A stretch of 64,000 nucleotides of DNA, taken from contig JAOANR010000001.1 in NCBI GenBank assembly GCA_030278955.1, positions 37,893,708 through 37,957,707 on the forward strand. Direction: 5' to 3'. The notes under the pieces are model-generated. The model was not told where the DNA came from. It saw only the letters and a program-made list of their open reading frames with translations, and did no database searches. Made by a program: the position numbers and the translations under genes. Below, in pieces: positions 34,170 through 46,011 of the stretch (the stretch's first letter is position 1; each line of letters starts with the position of its first letter). Source of the DNA: Hygrophila difformis (lineage: Eukaryota; Streptophyta; Magnoliopsida; Lamiales; Acanthaceae).

Positions 34170-35117
34170 GGCCGAGAAGGTCACATGAAGAAGGAATGCC
34201 GGACGAGGGAGGACCGCATTGAAAAGAGGTTGGACCTGATAAACCGTCCTCAGGGCAACAGGCCAGCCGGGCCAAACCAGCAGGACAACCAAGGGCAAAG
34301 ATTCCCGCAGGCACAGAGGCCACCTCAGAATCCAAACCAGCATGGAAATCAAGGGAGGCCAGTAGGACGCCTGAACGTGATAAATCAAGCTGACTTAGCT
34401 GCTCAAGGCGATGTGATCGAAGGTACGTTTACTGCTTTAAGCGTACCTGTCAAGGTCTTATTTGACTCAGGAGCGAGTTGCTCTTTGATTTCCGCGAGAA
34501 CTATATCTGCGTTAGATCTACCAGCTCCGAATAACATTAACTTAGGAATCCAATTACCATCGGGTAAGGTAGTATCGTGTTCCAAACGATATGACGGGAT
34601 CCCGATAGTAATCAAGAACACTGAATTCTTTGCGAATCTCATAGAATTTGACCTTAAGGATTTCGATATCATTTTGGGAATGGACTGGTTGACGAGGTAC
34701 AAGGCTATCATCGAGTGCCAGAAGCAGAAGATCTCGCTGGCGAAGAGTCGCGGAAAGAAGGTCATTTACTATATGCAGCCTCAGAAGAAGGGTGCCAAGA
34801 TAGTAAATGCATTAAAGTTCTGCAATCTCATGCAGAAGGGATACCAACTGTACGCGTGCTACGTACATAATCTGGAAGGCGAGGAGAACAAGATCGATAG
34901 TATCCCCGTCGTGAACGAATACCCAGATGTCTTCCCGGAAGATATCCCAGGAATGCCTCCTGAGCGAGAAGTAGAGTTTACGATCGATCTCGTGCCCGGA
35001 ATCGAACCGGTGTCAAAGGCACCATATCGCATGGCGCCTGCTGAGATGAAGGAGCTGAAAGAACAACTCGAGGAGTTGTTATCAAAGGGGTATATTCGGC
35101 CGAGCACATCACCATAG
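34170..35117 (+). pseudogene. pol part 1: protease and start of RT
   Basis: Same frame as gag, after the TGA. It holds the rest of the zinc knuckle (GHMKKEC), a Gln/Pro/Asn linker, and the aspartic protease with LFDSGASCSLIS (catalytic Asp codon at 34463) and IILGMDWL. The reverse transcriptase begins at about 34950 (PYRMAPAEMKELKEQLEELL). The frame ends at TAG 35115-35117, a single-base nonsense change within the conserved RT entry motif. The function is lost unless stops are read through. Confidence 0.88.
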
Positions 35118-36456
35118 GGAGCTCCAGTCCTGTTCGTGAAAAAGAAGGACGGCGGACTCCGATTGTGCATCGACTACCGAGGTCTTAATCAAAGTGACGA
35201 TTAAGAACAAGTACCCGCTACCTAGGATCGAAGATCTCTTCGATCAACTGAAAGGAGCGTCGGTATTTTCGAAGGTTGATCTAAGGTCGGGATACCATCA
35301 ATTGCGTATCGTCGAGAACGATATACCCAAGACAGCATTCCGAACAAGATATGGACACTACGAATTCACCGTAATGTCCTTCGGTCTGACTAATGCTCCC
35401 GCAGTATTCATGAACCTCATGAATAGCGTTTTCCGAGAGTTACTGGACACATGTGTAGTCGTATTCATCGACGACATCCTAGTTTACTCGAGGAATGAGG
35501 AAGAGCATAGTAGTCATTTGCACCAAGTACTCGGACTTTTGAGGAAGAATCAACTCTACGCGAAGCTGTCTAAGTGCGAGTTTTGGAAGAATGAAGTCGC
35601 TTTTCTAGGTCATATAGTATCGGCTAAAGGAGTATCAGTCGACCCGGCGAAGATATCAGCAGTGTCTGATTGGCCGGCACCAACAAACCAGACCGAGGTA
35701 AGAAGTTTCCTAGGTCTAGCCGGATACTACCGAAGATTCGTGAAGGACTTTTCTAAAATTGCGAGACCGATGACCCAACTGCTGAAGAAAGGATTGAAGT
35801 TTGATTGGTCAGCTGAGTGTGAACAGTCATTCCGTGAGCTTAAGGGGAGACTCACATCAGCACCGGTTTTAGCATTGCCATCAGAGGCTGAGGATTATGA
35901 GGTGTATAGTGACGCCTCAAAAGAAGGTCTTGGTTGCGTGCTAATGCAAAACCAAAGGGTGATTGCTTATGCATCAAGGCAACTCAAGACGCACGAGGTA
36001 AACTACCCGACACATGATCTGGAACTAGCAGCGGTAGTGTTCGCTCTTAAGATCTGGCGACACTATCTATATGGACGAACTTGTCGGATGTTTACAGATC
36101 ACAAGAGCCTCAAGTATATATTTACTCAGAAAGAGTTAAACATGAGGCAGAGGAGATGGCTCGAGCTGATCAAGGATTACGATCTGGATATAGCCTACCA
36201 TGAAGGCAAGGCGAACGTCGTAGCGGATGCGTTGAGTCGCAAGACGAGGCACACGGCGAACACACTCATTCTACCTTCGGGACTGTATATGGACCTAGCT
36301 AAGTTGGATACTGAACTAGTCCATTATGGAACCGTGGTGGAGACAGTGAACGCCATAACAGTTGAATCTACCATATTTGACGAGATTCGAGAAGCCCAAC
36401 CGGACGACGAGAATCTCAGAGGATCAAAGGAAAAATTGGTGAAGGTAAGGCGGTAG
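35118..36456 (+). pseudogene. pol part 2: reverse transcriptase and RNase H
   Basis: 35118-35190 continues in the gag frame ([20 protein letters not shown]). One extra A in an A-run at about 35191 then shifts the frame, and the open stretch 35194-36456 follows. Visible motifs: [34 protein letters not shown], the catalytic [11 protein letters not shown] (FxDD at 35464-35478), [21 protein letters not shown]; RNase [41 protein letters not shown]. The stretch ends at TAG 36454 after a one-base deletion near 36440 restores the original frame. Domain content is complete, but two frame changes disable it. Confidence 0.9.
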
Positions 36457-36461
36457 GATTC

Positions 36462-37829
36462 GTGATCCATGCAGACGGAAGTGTCCGTTTTAAAGGAAGA
36501 TGGTGCGTTCCTCATAAGTGCGAGGAATTGAAGAGAAGACTCATGGAAGAAGGCCACAGTACACCTTATTCAGTCCACCCTGGTGGGGATAAGTTGTACA
36601 AGGACTTAAAGAAAATCTATTGGTGGCCGCGGATGAAGAAGGATGTTGCCGACTTTGTGGCCAAGTGCATAACCTGCCAGAAGGTGAAGGCAGTAAGGCA
36701 AAAGCCGCTAGGATTGGTAAAACCATTGGAGATCCCAAGCTGGAAGTGGGACAGCATCTCCATGGATTTTGTTTCGGGGTTGCCAAGATCTCCCCGAGGA
36801 ATGAATAAGATTTGGGTAATAGTTGATTGGTTAACGAAGACCGCAATTTTCATACCAATGAAGGAAAATTGGTCGATGGATCAACTAGCTAAGGCATACA
36901 TCGAGAACTTGGTCCGAAGGCATGGAGTACCGCATGATATTATCTCAGACCGAGATAGTAGATTCGTCTCCAACTTCTGGACTAAATTACAAGAAGCCTT
37001 AGGAACCCAAATCAAGATGAGCACAGCTTTTCATCCAATGACGGACGGTCAGACTGAGCGCACGATTCAGACGCTCGAAGACATGCTAAGAGCGTGCGTA
37101 CTCGAATTCAAGGGAAGTTGGGAAGACCACTTGCCGTTGATTGAATTCTCGTACAACAACAGTCATCACGCTAGCATAGGCATGGCACCGTTCGAAGCGC
37201 TTTACGGACGGAAGTGTCGTAGTCCGTTGTGCTGGACGAAGGAGGATGATTCGGTAGTTGTTGGACCGCAGCTCATTGAGGATATGAACAGCAAGATCAA
37301 GGTGGTTCAACAGAAAATGAAAGCCGCACAAGACAGACAGAAGAGTTACGCCGACACTAGGCGGCAAGAGTTGGAATTTGAGGTGGGAGACAAGGTCATG
37401 CTGAAGGTATCGCCCATGAAGGGGGTGATGCGATTCGGTAAACGAGGAAAGCTAAGTCCTCGCTACATTGGTCCGTACGAGATTCTGGATCGCGTAGGTA
37501 CCTTAGCTTATCGTTTGGCACTTCCACCAGAGCTGTCGCGAGTGCACAACGTATTTCACGTTTCTCAATTAAAGAAATATGTGCACGACCCAACTCACGT
37601 GTTGCAACCCGACGTGATTGAGCTAGATGATGATTTGACATACGAGGAGTATCCGATCGAGGTACTTGATGTCAAGGAAAGGGTCACAAGGAACAAGACT
37701 GTGAGGATGGTGAAGATCCTATGGTCAAATCATGGCACCGAGGAAGCAACATGGGAATTGGAAACGGATATGAAGCAGAGATATCCCAACCTTTTCCGAA
37801 GCGACTCAAGAGCAGTTATGGGGGCATAA
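36462..37829 (+). pseudogene. pol part 3: integrase with chromodomain-like tail
   Basis: Back in the gag frame. The HHCC zinc finger is intact (HSTPYSVHPGGDK ... CITCQK). The integrase core shows MDFVSGLPRS, IISDRDSRFVSNFW and DGQTERTIQTLEDML, so D, D and E are present; VIVDWLTK carries Trp where Arg is usual. The C-terminus has GPYEILDRVGTLAYRLALPP, VFHVSQLKKY and finally PIEVLDVKERVTRN, VKILWSNHGTEEATWELE, which is the chromodomain-like end of the Tekay/Del lineage that targets integration. This segment is open to its own stop at 37829 but has no start of its own. Confidence 0.9.
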
Positions 37830-37841
37830 CTGCAGTCCTAA

Positions 37842-37987
37842 GGGGGAGAGGATGTGACACCCCGCGCAGAGTCGTCGCATGCGAGGTAAGAATTTTAAAT
37901 TGCAAGCCTCAATAATTTATGTGCCAATTATTTTTCCGAAGTACGACCCAACTTCGAGGACGAAGTTGATTTCTAAGGAGGGTAGAC
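37842..37987 (+). other. Polypurine tracts and fossil LTR start
   Basis: The tract used for the present 3' LTR is AAGGAGGGTAGA directly before 37988. A second tract, AAGGGGGAGAGGA (37839-37851), is followed by TGTGACACCCCG, which looks like the start of another LTR (compare TGTGACACTCC at 20817). The 130 bp between the two look like a remnant of an older LTR. Confidence 0.6.
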
Positions 37988-40610
37988 TGTAATACCCGAG
38001 AAATCAATATCGAGTATTAAATCTGAAAAATTAATTAATTGAATTAATTAATTGGATTTAACTATCGCAATCGAAATAATTCCGGGAGAGCGGAATTAAA
38101 TATTTTCGGACGATAGCAACTCAAAGAGAGTTATCGGAATATCCAACATTCACGGATAATCCAAGTATGATTTTTAAAAGATCAAAAATCATATTATAAA
38201 AAAAAAAAAAAAAGAAGGAGAAAATCGCTGCCTGGGGTGGCGCGGTGGCCGCGCGGTGGCGCGCCACCAGCGCGCCACCACCCCAGTAGCAGCGTTTCAA
38301 AACGCTGCTACGCGTTTCTTGAAGTTTGAGGCCATTTACTCGAGTTTGATTCATGGAATTGATGCACATTCATGTCTCAGATGTTGGTGGATGTATTGCG
38401 ACTCTTTTGGACGAATCTAGAAGTTTCTAGAACCCCTACATGGCTGTAAGTTTGGAGGATACATGAACTTGGGGGATAAGATGAACCATGGTGTGTTAGG
38501 TGGAATGGATAGGATTTGGGGGGGTGTAATTTCGGGAGTTGATTGCCATTATGTTTTCCCTAGTTCCCAGGGTCTTCAAAGCTGCATTTGGAACTCCCAA
38601 ATTCAACCATTACATCAAGTAATCAGTCCCCAAAACCCCCCATACACACTAATCCGAAAATTCCATTCTTCTTGAGTGTTGGTGAGAGTTTGTGGTGATT
38701 CTTTCTTGTTCCAGAGAGTTAGGGCGAGTTCAAGCATTCCAAATCTCTTCTCCTACGTCTAGGTAAGGTTTCTATACCAATTCCTTGTTCCTTACTTCGG
38801 ATTCTAAGCCCTAACATCAAGTTTTTCTCCAAACACCTCAAAATAGGATTCGTTCGGTAGATCTTGGAAGTGAGAGGCTGTTCCGGACGGGTTTGAGGGT
38901 TCAACCAAGGAGGATTTCGACACTACACTCTTGAGATGTAAGTTAGTGTTGTGCATCTCGAATTTTAGAGCTTTTGGTTGAGTATTCTTTGAGTTGTAGT
39001 TCGATTTTCATCCTATGCCAAAACTGTCTTTTAGGGTTTCTTCCGAGTAGATTTTATTGTTGTGCATTTCTCGCCTAGATCCTTTCGTTTTTGGAAGAAC
39101 TTGTCTAAATGAAAAATGTTCCTAACACTTTAAAGATGATCCCTGTAAATTTTCATAATTTTTGGACTTGATTTGGTCGTCGAAAATAGATCTGGTATTT
39201 TCTGCTACACATGTTGACAGATTTCAACTTCTAGCATGTTCAGTTTTGTAGTTCATATTTCTCCTAGCTATGGTCGTTTTTGATGGTTAGTCTCTTCATG
39301 AAAATTGTTCATCTATGTGTCTAGTTTACTCCTGTGAAATTTCAGAATTTTTGGATCAACCTTCGAATTGTTATGGATTTTTAAGTAAACTGTGGTCGGA
39401 TGAACAGTGACCTATGCACCCTTTTGAAAACAAGTTTCTGTAATGATTTTTTTTGAGCGACTTAGAGTCCGAATTTGCTAAGGCCTATTTCTGAGAAAAA
39501 TGTTTATTTTGATGTCTTCTAGTAGCTGTAAAATTTTCAGAATTTTTCACGAAGTTTTACTACATTTCCTAATACGATTTTGAAAACTGTTACGGTGTGG
39601 TCTTACCGGTAAAATTTGGTTTCGTACGTTTTGATGGTTATTGAGCCGATTGCTACTCTTTTATGAATCTTATGAATTCTGGAAATGTAGACATGAGTTG
39701 TAATTATTAAATGTGGATTTTGAAACTTTGTGAATTTTGATCGAGTTAGATGCCCAATTTTGGAGGGTAAGTGCACTTGGCGTGGGCTCGTTGGGCCGCC
39801 CCCTCTTTTTGGTGGCCAAAACGGCGCCAAGGAAATATTATTATGTTGCGTGATTGTATGAGTCTATACTCCTAGGTGTATCCGTAGGGGTTACCTAGGG
39901 CTCCGGAGTGTGTCTGTATAGGGTCCGCTGCTCTCACATTGTGGATACCGTCGGCTTGTGGACATAAGTGCCCAAGCGGGTAATTGATCCCAAACGGCTA
40001 AGGCCCTGGATCGTTGATACCGGCAGCTTGTGGACATAAGCGCCCAAGCGGGTAATGGTTTGGATGTCCTCGATCAAAATGAACATTGGTGTGGTAAAGC
40101 GTATAAAGAAATCCCCGTAAATTATTTTTACTCGTTGTTAAATTAAATTCCCAACTTTCTATTACTCTTCTAAATCTTTAAATTTTGTTATGCTATACAT
40201 TAACTTACGCAGTACCGTTTGTACTGATAAATTGTTATTTCCTATTTTTCGCAGAGTAAGTGATGGCGCATTGGGATGGGATTCTCAAAAATAAAGACTT
40301 GTCGCATTTTACTGTTGTTTTAAATTTCTGCACTGGACTTTGATACTGGACTTTGGACTTTGGTTTTTGGCCGTCTGTTTGGCCCTCATTTTTATTCGTT
40401 TTTAGCTTCCGCACTGATTATTACTGTGATGCATGAGACACTCTGATTTTAGTTCGGGCATGATTGAATGGTTTTTAAATTGTTTTGAAAAAAAAATTGA
40501 TACAACTTAGCCTTAGCATTTTTCTAGATGAGCTCGACTTGGGTCGGGTCTTGTTTAGAAAAGTGTGGCGGTAATGCCCTGGCCTGGGAAATCAAATCCG
40601 GGGTGTTACA
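37988..40610 (+). repeat. 3' LTR
   Basis: 2,623 bp, same ends as the 5' LTR and about 99.5% identical by eye, including the hairpin block (38232-38310) and the terminal motif. Confidence 0.95.
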
Positions 40611-41114
40611 GCCTGGCCTACAGAAGGTCAGGCCAGACCAGACTTTTTTCATAAACAGGTCAGGCTCGGGCTATTTTGAAAGCCTATTTTGCTAAATAGG
40701 CTCAGGCCAGGCTTTATAAAAAACCTATCAAGCCTACGAGGCCGGCCTATTTATTATTAGTCTATGAGGTATAACTGTTATTATTTTATATAGAAGTAAT
40801 TATTAATTTGATCTTTTATAGGTTCTTAAAATATTTATAAGTTTTTAGATATTTGTGGATGTCGACTTGCCCAAATGCACAAATTCATGTCTTTAAACCT
40901 TATGATTACATTCGGATATATATAAAAGAATTTTTACTTAATTTTGAAATAGGCTTAATCAGACTTTTAAAAGACTTATAAATTGGCCTATTTAAATAAA
41001 TAGGCCAGGCTTAGGCCTATAAGATAGGTCTATCATAGGTAATAGGCCAGGCTCGGGCCTTGAAAAATCGACACAGGCCTAGGCCTAGCCCGGCCTAGCC
41101 TATTTACACCCCTA

Positions 41115-41158
41115 AGTGGACTGACGGTGCGGATCAATACCTTAACTTTCTTTCCTAG
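41115..41158 (+). pseudogene. Displaced Dof C-terminal codons
   Basis: After the hAT duplication AGTGGACT (codons ending QWT) the original frame continues GAC GGT GCG GAT ... to TAG at 41156-41158, encoding DGADQYLNFLS. This is the original end of the Dof protein; a short W-D-..-YL tail is typical of Dof5.4-like proteins. It is now 11.67 kb from the rest of the gene and untranslated. Confidence 0.85.
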
Positions 41159-43252
41159 TTCCTAGTTATAGCAAAATCTCACTTTTTGGAGAGCCAGATA
41201 TTAAAATATGAATACTAATGGAGTATTTATTTTAAACTATATATACTCCGTATGAATACAGATACAAATGTGGTTTTATTTGAAACGTAAGTTTATCTAC
41301 TATGTGCTCGTGTATTTTATAGATAGTGGATTTTGGTTGATGTTTGGAATATAGACACCAATGCGTAACACACAGCAATGTCTTTGCAACATGAGTGAAA
41401 ATTTGTTTGTCAGTTGTATTTGCACTGTTTGAACCTTTTCTTTTCAAACTGCTTGGTTCATTTGGTTACAATTTAGAGCTTTATATTTAGCATTTATTAC
41501 GAATCATTGATTTGAGATGTTGGATACCATAGGGCAGTAGGGCCATTACCTTTAGCTAATGCTGCATTTTTTTTACTGTATCACACACGAGATAAAAAGC
41601 AGCAAAAGTCTTGGTAAACTAACGCCTGATGAATCATGAGCTTAGATTTGATTTAAATTTGATTTAAACTTGGAGATGAAAAACTTCTTTGGTTGAGATC
41701 CCTTTGTTAAGTCCGCATATGTTCCCCCAAACACCCCTTGGATAGTGGTTTTGAGAACTTTTAATAGCTTTGGATTCTAGGTCAAAATATAAGTCTCTTT
41801 CTTTGTACTAGATTTTAAAGATGATAATTGTGAAAAAACAGTTTTGCACTGTACAAACAAAAGTTATTTTTAAGTAACCTTCGGAAGTTTTCGAAAAATA
41901 TTTTGGTTTATTTTAATAGTTGTTTTTTTAAAATTATTTTAAAATCTACATCTACTTCCAAATATATAAATTTAAAATATTCAGCTCCTATAAAAATCTA
42001 CAATTTTAAGCTCCAGTTTTCAATAACTATATATATGCAGTATTGCAAAATACTTCTTCCGTTTTTTTAAGTGCTACATTGCAATTACTATTTTAAACTA
42101 ACTAACTTTGAAACTTTATTTTGTTACGTTGGAGAATGATTTTGAAGGTAAGTGTAACATGAGTTTTGTAATTTGTAATATCTACTTTCACTATCACTTT
42201 ACCATTTTTTTATTTAGCCTTGTAACGAATCATATAAAACCATCCAAACGCAACTAGTTGAAAATAGTTTTTACAATGTCTAGCAATTTTTTTTAAAAAA
42301 AAAAAGCAAAAAGAAAAGGCCAAAAAAAACAAAAAGAAAAAAAGAAACGGAGCTAGTACATCCTATTAATTCGTCTTCTATTCAATATTCTTAATTGCTT
42401 TTTAGGAATATATATTGATCGGTTTGATAAAATGAACAACGGTGAAATATATATGTGTGAATTGATCGGTTTGATAGAAGGAATATATATTCCATTTTAT
42501 TCACGAATGGTGTATATGGATTATTACTATAAGAATACTTTTTTTTGTTGCTTAGCTTAGTGATCGAATATTTGTGTTTAATGATCAAATTTTTCTGTCG
42601 TTACAATGGGAAAACAATTGCAGTGTATATTTACATATAAATTAAATGGTATGTACAGAAATTGATAATATTGCTGTTCAAGAGTAATGTTCTACCGGTG
42701 AATTTAGGATACACGGGTTTGAAGCCGATACCTTCTGTAACGTTTGAAACCACATTACACTTAGCCAATTATTGTTGTTGGTAATCGAGTTAGAAAAAAC
42801 GACAGGGAAAATATTAATTAGATAGTTGAAACCTTTGATTAGTGGCCGACTCAACTAAGATCGAACAATGATATAGTACAATTTAAAACAAAAAACTTGA
42901 TGATTGTGATACACATGAAACTAACATGTCTCAAAAGAGATCCCACCAACAGCTCCACGTTACTCAAGGATATACATATGCATTGCACATATAGTATTTG
43001 GCAATATAGTACTCTCTCCGTAAATCTTTCTGCGTGCGGCGTGCCTCATAAATTCATTCAATAATATAGTACTTTTAAATAAATATGGCATCATTCATAA
43101 CTCATAACTTGATGGAAGCTTGCTGCTACGTTTATGTGACAATTTTTACTTTGGTCCATATTCTACTATTTGCTCAAGGCGAAAGATTGAAACTTTGATT
43201 GTTATTTGTCCAGAAGTAGCGTTCGCAAGGGTAAGTTAATTTGTGTTCTATT

Positions 43253-43290
<38 letters not shown>

Positions 43291-43370
43291 TAATGAACCG
43301 ATTGGTTTCCCAGCCTTTTTGAGGCCTAAAATTAACATTCGAGGTATGTGTCGACTTAATGGGTTGATCT
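41159..43370. other. Dof 3' flank and AT-rich DNA
   Basis: No gene seen. 41159-41500 probably contains the native Dof 3' UTR. A half MITE end (CTTCTTCCGTTTTTTTAAGT at about 42053) has no partner. 42290-42350 is A-rich. 42410-42520 repeats TGATCGGTTTGATA twice. Confidence 0.4.
43255..43288. repeat. (TA)n microsatellite
   Basis: About 17 TA units. Confidence 0.9.
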
Positions 43371-43389
43371 TTCCTAGTTAAAAGGGTGT

Positions 43390-43590
43390 TCTACATTCGT
43401 AAGGTTTGAACCCGATACTTAAGTAACTAGAGCTCCATGATCACTCAAGCTAATTGTTGTAGTAATTTTGTTCTAATTCTTTTTTTGGCGTGTACCCGGT
43501 ATCCTCAAGTCACATTGTGCCCAAGATTAATTACTCGAAGTTTTGGTGGGCATTGAAGGGTTGCCTCATTTTTGTTCTATTTGCTGATTA
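43390..43590 (-). mobile_element. Two overlapping SINE pieces, one with TSD
   Basis: 43395-43460 is a SINE head on the minus strand (box A CTTGAGTGA, box B GGGTTCAAACC). 43478-43575 is the SINE body on the minus strand with its A-tail (T-run 43479-43486), matching 49560-49675 in opposite orientation: GGCGTGTACCCGGTATCC, CATTG, GGTGGGCATTGAAGGGTTG. TTTTGTTCTAATT and TTTTTGTTCTATT flank the second piece. Confidence 0.7.
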
Positions 43591-44689
43591 TACTAAAAAA
43601 TAATTTTTAAAAATAATCCTTACTGCTATCCCGGCTCATTTAGTTTGGGTAAAATATTACTATATTTTAAGCGGAGGTAGATAACATTTAAATATAGGTA
43701 AATTAGGGATCTAGTTATAAATTTTACTATTATTTTTCTTTCGCTCGCCTTCTCAGGCTGTTTCACCAAAAAAAAAAATTACTATTATTTTATGTGATGT
43801 GATTGTTATAAATTTTAATATGATAATAATAATGAGTTTTAATTTTTTATTACTTATTTATTAATGAAACGTGACAGTAGTAAATTTAAATTTAAGAATA
43901 ATTTTGAGCTTAAAGTTTATTTTTGTGAAGTAAAGAAAAAGAAGAAGAAGAAAGGAGCATAAATATATGAGACATCTAGAAAGGAATAGGAGTCTAATAA
44001 TGATATAGGACGCATATTAATTAGAAATAAAATATTTATGCTTATTTATTTATTGTGTGACAGTTTTTTTGTGTGACATTACAAATTTTGTGTGACAGTT
44101 TTTTTTTTTTTTTTTTTTAACTTACAAACCTAATTTGTAAGTAAAATGGTGGATGATATTGTATATAGTAAATTATTAGACAGGTTGAACTGTCGAAGGC
44201 TTAGAGCATCTGAAACGGGCGGTCCAAGTCATCATTTTGTAATTAAAAAATTAAAAAAGAAAATAATAAATTGAGAACGGTTCTCTGCATAGTATTTCTG
44301 GGAACTTCATCATTTTCTACGTTAGAAGTAATTAATTATACAGATATTAATTAATATACTAGTAAGTAACCCGTCGAGACTCGACGGGCATAATTATATA
44401 TTTTATATAATATAAGTTAAATATATACTTATATTATATAAAGTAATAATAAATTGTATTTTGAGTAATAAAAAACGTGTATAGTTTTATATATATTCGA
44501 AAGAGGATTTATATGATAATAATAATTTAGTTATTTTTAAACTAACAAAGAAATCATATTATACCGTCTTTTTTAGCTTCTGTGGCTTGTCCGGTACATA
44601 CTTAACAGATCAATAAAAATAATTATTAAAATAATATTTATATTTAATTTTAAAATAAAACAATATTTAAATATAAGTGTTTAGCATAA

Positions 44690-45000
44690 TATGAAAATTC
44701 CATCACAATTTGTTGAAATTTTCATTGCTGAAAATCTCATTAGAAGGTGCTAGTATAGCACTATCTTTAAAAATGTCTCAATTTGAAGTGGTGCAGCTTA
44801 TATTGTATATGTACTCTAAAAAATTGCCGCTATATGATTACCCGTAGAGTTTATAAGAATCTCATCCGAAAATGTCACATCTGATTGTACATATCCAAAA
44901 TCAATAGCAGTTTGACATCAAGTATTCATTTTGCAAATTTTCTGTCATATATAAATTTCATTGTAAAGAACATTTCTTGTGGTATCTTGAGCTAATCATT
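44690..45000 (-). pseudogene. Helitron helicase relic A
   Basis: The minus strand reads DIFKDSAILAPSNEIFSNENFN (shown in part by ILAPSNEI), the PIF1-helicase motif RAILAPTNEIVDxIND. The sequence around it aligns with 45430-45790, an internal direct duplication with a period of about 780 bp. Many stops. Confidence 0.6.
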
Positions 45001-45429
45001 CTTAATTGCATTTTAATTCTTTGCATATTTCTAATTTAATAATTTTATTCTCAGTCTGCAAGTATGCATCAAATTGGTTAGAAAATACTCATATTTGTAG
45101 TCAAACCCAGTTAATGTCAATGCGACACATATATGACACAATTAAATTAATTATTTACAATAATCCCATGTCACCTCATCAAATATGGGTGATTAAGGTC
45201 ATATGCACCATTTTGAAGATCATTAGCAAAGCTATGGTACCAAATTACAAAATTCCAAACTTATAGCATCAAATTGAAAAATGGATAAAGTTACGGCACC
45301 AAATTGACATTTTTTCCCATGACTATGCAACTCTCATTCAATTATATTTCATGATTTAGTAATCCAATATAATTGATCATGTTTAGATATTCCAGTGAAA
45401 AATAATTCATGGGCATTATCTATGTTTTC

Positions 45430-45790
45430 ATTCTATTGACAAATATTGTTACATTTTAATTTGCAAACATACGTTTCATGATATAATCATTGATCGTATC
45501 AACAATCTCATTGGTAAGAGTTAGTATATCACTATCTTTAAAAATATCTAGATTTGAAGTGGTGCAGTTTATATTTGTATAAGTATTCTCAACAATTGTC
45601 GTTATATGATCTCACGTAGAGTTTATAAAATTATCATCTGGAATGTCGCATCTAATTGTAGATCTCCAATATCAATACCAGCTTTACCAACTACCATCAC
45701 CTACATGAAGTATCCATTGTGCAAATTTCTGCCATATATAATTTTCATTGTAAACATTTCTTGTAATCGGTTAATCCATCTTAGTTACAT
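45430..45790 (-). pseudogene. Helitron helicase relic B
   Basis: The minus strand reads FAQWILHVGDG, then IVENTYTNI, then DIFKDSDILTLTNEIVDTIN and DYIMKRM. In Helitron helicases the order is KWLLDVGDG, a short loop, IxxxVxxxYPN and RAILAPTNEIVDxINDYV, so colinearity supports the call. Stops and frame changes throughout. Confidence 0.65.
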
Positions 45791-46011
45791 ATAAGTACTT
45801 CGAGTCCCCTCTTTCCAGTGACACAAGATATTGCAACATATCACTGACATGGGTAAAAACTGGTTTTTGAAGATAGAGTCCACCCTTCTTTAAAGATTGA
45901 CATTAATTTGTTTTTTTTATTGTCATAGTAAAACAAACTGCGAGTGGAAATTTTTTCTTCTGAAATCGAATGAGGAATTTGGTTAATTCAGACGGCCTCA
46001 TAATCATTCTA

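Larger units (their letters stand above)
29496..40610 (+). mobile_element. Ty3/gypsy retrotransposon, Tekay/Del-like chromovirus, 11.1 kb
   Basis: LTRs 29496-32116 and 37988-40610, both TGTAATACCCGAG...GGTGTTACA, flanked by the perfect 5-bp duplication GCCTG (29491-29495, 40611-40615). Order PBS, small ORF, gag, protease, RT, RNase H, integrase, chromodomain-like C-terminus, polypurine tract: typical of Ty3 chromoviruses. The LTRs differ at about 11 bases and two 1-nt indels by my reading, so insertion is recent. The coding region nonetheless has two nonsense changes and two frame changes, so this copy cannot make a full polyprotein. Confidence 0.96.
29451..41114. mobile_element. hAT element split by a Ty3 retrotransposon
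   Basis: Left part 29451-29495 begins TAGCGGTGAGAATAGG; right part 40616-41114 ends CCTATTTACACCCCTA. The ends are imperfect inverted repeats. The flanks AGTGGACT (29443-29450) and AGTGGACT (41115-41122) are a perfect 8-bp hAT target-site duplication. Without the retrotransposon the element is about 544 bp, non-coding, full of GGCCTGGCC/TAGGCC motifs. Its TAGGGGTG-type end is shared with the hAT at 8808. Confidence 0.92.

Noticed and set aside
33459..34388. Minus-strand ORFs of about 150 codons across gag
   Set aside because: They are antisense shadows of the gag frame.
42040..42240. Stowaway MITE at the CTTCTTCCGTTTTTTTAAGT site
   Set aside because: Only one end is visible; no inverted partner with TA was found downstream.
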